From assembly GCA_005787025.1 (NCBI GenBank), contig SYCH01000203.1, positions 1 through 15,842 on the forward strand: DNA of 15,842 bases. Reading direction: 5' to 3'. The notes beneath the pieces were generated by a model. That model had not been told where the DNA came from. It did no database searches and saw only the letters and a list, made by a program, of their open reading frames with translations. This DNA is from Actinomycetota bacterium (lineage in GTDB: Bacteria > Actinomycetota > Acidimicrobiia > Acidimicrobiales > Ilumatobacteraceae). Shown piece by piece: positions 13,726 to 15,842 of the stretch. How positions within the stretch are numbered: position 1 is the stretch's first letter; each line of letters opens with the position of its first letter. The position numbers and the translations under genes were made by a program.

Positions 13726-14661
13726 ATGAACGATTTCAACCGTGACGAATTGCGTCGTGCGCTGCGGGGCACCGCAGATCATCGAAATGACACCTTCGGA
13801 TCCATCGTCGAGGCCACCCGGGGTCTGAACTTCGCTCGCTCGCTCTCGCGTCGCCGCTTCTTCGTCGCCGGCGGAGCCACGGTGTCGTTCGCCGCTTTGG
13901 TCGCGGCTTGCGGCGGCTCGGAGTCCACCGGCATCGCTCGCTTGGGCGACGCGCCGACGCCGAACGAACTGGTCGAGGCCGACGTCACCGACATCGCATT
14001 GCTGCGCACGGCGACCTCCCTCGAATACAACGCCATCTTCGTGTACGAGGCCGCCGCCAGTGCCGGTGTCCTCACCGGCGACACCGCCGAGATCGCCAAG
14101 CGCTTCCTCGACGACCACCGCGCGCACGCCGCGGCGACCGCGTCGCTCACCGAGAGCCTCGGAGGCAAGGCCTACACACAGCCCAACCCGCGCCTGCAGT
14201 CGATCTACATCGAGCCGGCCCTCACGTTGATCGTGGGTGACGAGGCCAACGGAGTTCCCGCCACCGACGATCCGGTTGCCGACGTGCTGGCCTTGGCCTA
14301 CGCACTCGAGACCATCGCCGGCGCCACGTATCAGGCATACGTGCCGTTGCTGGACGACAAGTCGTTGCGCGCCGCCGCCATGGGCATCGGTGACCAAGAA
14401 GCCCGCCACGCGGCGTTGCTCGGCGTCGTTCTCAACCCCGATCGCCTCGTCTCATCGATGGGTCTCTCCATCGCCGCCGAGTATCAAGAGGACACCGACA
14501 CCCCGGCCGCGGCCTACGCGTCGCCGTCGGCCTTCGGAACCCAGGCGCCGGTTCCGGTGACGCTGGGTGCCGCCAACGAGAGTGGCATTCGCACCACCGT
14601 GAACCTCGAGACCCCGAGTCTGAACTCGATGGTCTACGAATACCTCGATGCCGAGGGCTGA
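13726..14661 (+). CDS. Tat-exported lipoprotein with ferritin-like domain
   Basis: A 311-residue protein. Its N-terminus carries a twin-arginine signal (SRRRFF, 41-46), a hydrophobic stretch (47-61) and a lipobox VAAC with Cys62, preceded by an unusually long 40-residue n-region. Mature part: a ferritin-like four-helix domain with E100 (SLEYNAIFVYE), H131/H134 (DDHRAH), E195 (ALET) and E225-x2-H228 (QEARH). Residues 240-311 form a Ser/Thr/Pro/Ala-rich tail. Such proteins are placed on the outer face of the membrane after folding, which suits a metal-loaded domain. ATG at 13726 is preferred, as GGAG lies 7 nt upstream; ATG at 13720 directly abuts it. It ends 22 bp before RNase P RNA. Metal and substrate are unknown. 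Confidence 0.85.
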   Translation: MNDFNRDELRRALRGTADHRNDTFGSIVEATRGLNFARSLSRRRFFVAGGATVSFAALVAACGGSESTGIARLGDAPTPNELVEADVTDIALLRTATSLEYNAIFVYEAAASAGVLTGDTAEIAKRFLDDHRAHAAATASLTESLGGKAYTQPNPRLQSIYIEPALTLIVGDEANGVPATDDPVADVLALAYALETIAGATYQAYVPLLDDKSLRAAAMGIGDQEARHAALLGVVLNPDRLVSSMGLSIAAEYQEDTDTPAAAYASPSAFGTQAPVPVTLGAANESGIRTTVNLETPSLNSMVYEYLDAEG

Positions 14662-14670
14662 GCCCGCCCG

Positions 14671-14676
14671 TACACT
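14671..14676 (+). promoter_or_regulatory. Candidate -10 box of rnpB
   Basis: TACACT is followed by 7 nt and then the first base of the P1 helix of RNase P RNA (14684). No good -35 is seen. It gives the expected distance between -10 and transcription start in this genome. Confidence 0.55.
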
Positions 14677-14683
14677 TCTCCCC

Positions 14684-15047
<364 letters not shown>

Positions 15048-15055
15048 ACCCACCA

Positions 15056-15071
15056 ACGAGCAACGGCTCGT
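15056..15071. terminator. Hairpin between rnpB and the convergent gene
   Basis: ACGAGC-AACG-GCTCGT (6-bp stem, 4-nt loop) starts 8 nt after the RNase P RNA P1 helix and ends at the stop codon of the convergent minus-strand gene. There is no T-tract on either side. It is a probable two-way transcription end. Confidence 0.45.
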
Positions 15072-15379
15072 CACTCGCCGCGGGCCACCGCCGCGGTGAT
15101 CACGCGATCGAGTTCTTCCAACTGCATCGCATCCTTCACGCCCAGTAACCGGGCGTAGAAGCGCAAGCCCTTGGGAGAACCGACGACGTGCACCGGGATG
15201 CGATCACCAAGATCCGAGCCGAACGCCGTCGGTATGTCGACGGAAACCACACCGGCGTCGAACAGGTCGGACTCGTCGGCGGCCAGTGCCGCGGCATCGA
15301 AACCCCCCAAGCCGTAGCTCTCGGCATCGACGAAGAAGGTGAATTCGGCCATTTCTGGAATGTAGGCCGTCGCGGACAT
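15071..15379 (-). CDS. Hypothetical protein, 102 residues
   Basis: I do not recognise a family. It is an acidic, soluble protein with no signal peptide, membrane helix or Cys. The N-terminal EFTFFVDAESYGLGGFDAAAL segment (given for its FTFFVD strand and glycine turn) is followed by mixed strands (VVSVDIPT, IPVHVVG) and a terminal helical region (LEELDRVITAAVAR). ATG at 15379 gives the best full-length frame; Met10 (15352) is possible, and neither has a clear ribosome binding site. It is divergent from the P450 gene with only 49 bp between the starts and convergent with rnpB. The length and codon pattern look like a real gene, but no function can be given. Confidence 0.65.
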   Translation of the reverse strand: MSATAYIPEMAEFTFFVDAESYGLGGFDAAALAADESDLFDAGVVSVDIPTAFGSDLGDRIPVHVVGSPKGLRFYARLLGVKDAMQLEELDRVITAAVARGE

Positions 15380-15415
15380 TGGTGTCTCGTTGGTGTTCGT
15401 TTCGGGCTCGGGTAC

Positions 15416-15421
15416 TAACTT
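15416..15421 (+). promoter_or_regulatory. Candidate -10 box of the P450 gene, leaderless
   Basis: TAACTT, then 7 nt (CTCCCCC), then ATG at 15429. TACTAA at 15413-15418, 17 bp from a TTGGTG (15390-15395), is an alternative. There is no Shine-Dalgarno sequence. Confidence 0.4.
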
Positions 15422-15428
15422 CTCCCCC

Positions 15429-15842
15429 ATGAGCACGAGCCTCCCCCATGTTCCGCTGAGCGACATCGACCTGTCGTCACCCGAGTTCTGGACCGCCGAT
15501 CGCGCGTGGCGCGAGGGGGCCTTTCGCACCCTGCGCGACGAGAAACCATTCGCCTTCTTCGAGGAGCGCGTCATCGAGGACGCTCCGTTCCCGCCCGGCC
15601 CCGGCTACTACGCGGTCACGCGTCACGACGACATCTGGCAGATCAGCCGCAATCCGCAGCTCTTCTGCAGCGGAAAGGGCAGCAACATCGGCGACCTTCC
15701 GGTGGAGATGAACGAGTTCTTCGGATCCATGATCAACATGGACGACCCCAAGCACTTCCGTCTTCGCAACATCGTCTCGCGCGGTTTCACACCCAAGGAG
15801 GTGTCCCGCATCGAGGACCAAGTGCGAGACCGCGCCGCTCGA
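15429..15842 (+). CDS. Cytochrome P450, N-terminal part only
   Basis: The frame is open from ATG 15429 to the right edge (138 codons), so two thirds of the protein, including the heme-binding Cys, is outside the window. The visible part is a typical soluble bacterial P450 N-terminus: SDIDLSSPEFW, GAFRTLRDEKPFAFF, YYAVTRHDDIWQISRNPQLFCSG, then the B'-C region GSMINMDDPKHFRLRNIVSRGFTPKEV (residues about 98-124; key residues MDDPKHFRLR and RGFTP). The DDPxHxxLR helix C motif is the family mark. The style resembles the sterol/fatty-acid-oxidising CYP124/CYP125/CYP142 group of Actinobacteria, but that needs the missing part. The gene has no ribosome binding site but a TANNNT box 7 nt before the ATG. 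Confidence 0.9.
   Translation, partial: MSTSLPHVPLSDIDLSSPEFWTADRAWREGAFRTLRDEKPFAFFEERVIEDAPFPPGPGYYAVTRHDDIWQISRNPQLFCSGKGSNIGDLPVEMNEFFGSMINMDDPKHFRLRNIVSRGFTPKEVSRIEDQVRDRAAR

Noticed and set aside
14655..14665. GGGCT-G-AGCCC inverted repeat at the stop of the Tat lipoprotein gene as a terminator
   Set aside because: The usable stem is only four base pairs with a three-base loop, and there is no T-run; it more likely reflects local GC composition.

Overview
The window reads as chromosome of a high-GC actinobacterium. A WhiB regulator, frequent GTG starts, an AGPS-like oxidase beside GlpD (an arrangement also known from mycobacteria) and a DEDD-exonuclease/UvrC-like fusion all point that way. 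The class Acidimicrobiia is my best guess, but it is inference. I see no insertion sequence, phage gene, CRISPR array or tRNA. The content looks like a housekeeping/metabolic backbone with several conserved but poorly understood actinobacterial genes.

Layout. (1) 1-763, minus: a small zinc-ribbon protein overlapping the start of a metallo-beta-lactamase-fold hydrolase that is cut by the left edge. (2) 887-2596, plus: an exonuclease/UvrC-N fusion with a near-perfect LexA (SOS) box upstream. Its 3' end overlaps, tail to tail, the convergent trpD-thrB pair (2584-4510, minus). (3) 4558-7862, minus: perR-type fur, rubrerythrin, an HdrD-like Fe-S protein and DUF3501, followed by whiB. This is a peroxide/redox cluster. 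(4) 7983-13115, plus, divergent from perR: glpD, an alkyl-DHAP-synthase-like flavoprotein, a four-helix membrane protein and a glycerol-kinase-like FGGY kinase whose predicted glycerol pocket is altered. (5) 13179-14661, plus: two ferritin-like proteins, the second a probable Tat-exported lipoprotein. (6) 14684-about 15047: RNase P RNA (rnpB, type A). (7) 15071-15379, minus: an unrecognised small protein. (8) 15429-end, plus: the N-terminus of a cytochrome P450.

How it fits together. The perR-rbr-HdrD-DUF3501 run is most simply a peroxide-defence operon: PerR senses peroxide, rubrerythrin reduces it, and the HdrD-like protein may supply electrons, with DUF3501 as an uncharacterised partner. 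The glp cluster channels glycerol 3-phosphate/DHAP chemistry, and the AGPS-like enzyme suggests an ether-type or otherwise unknown glycerophosphate product.

A recurring feature is a TANNNT hexamer 6-7 nt before the start codon of genes that lack a Shine-Dalgarno sequence. The same spacing precedes the predicted 5' end of RNase P RNA, which suggests leaderless transcription. Three genes not apparent from complete ORFs are reported: the two edge-truncated CDSs and the short zinc-ribbon gene, which sits inside a longer misleading frame.
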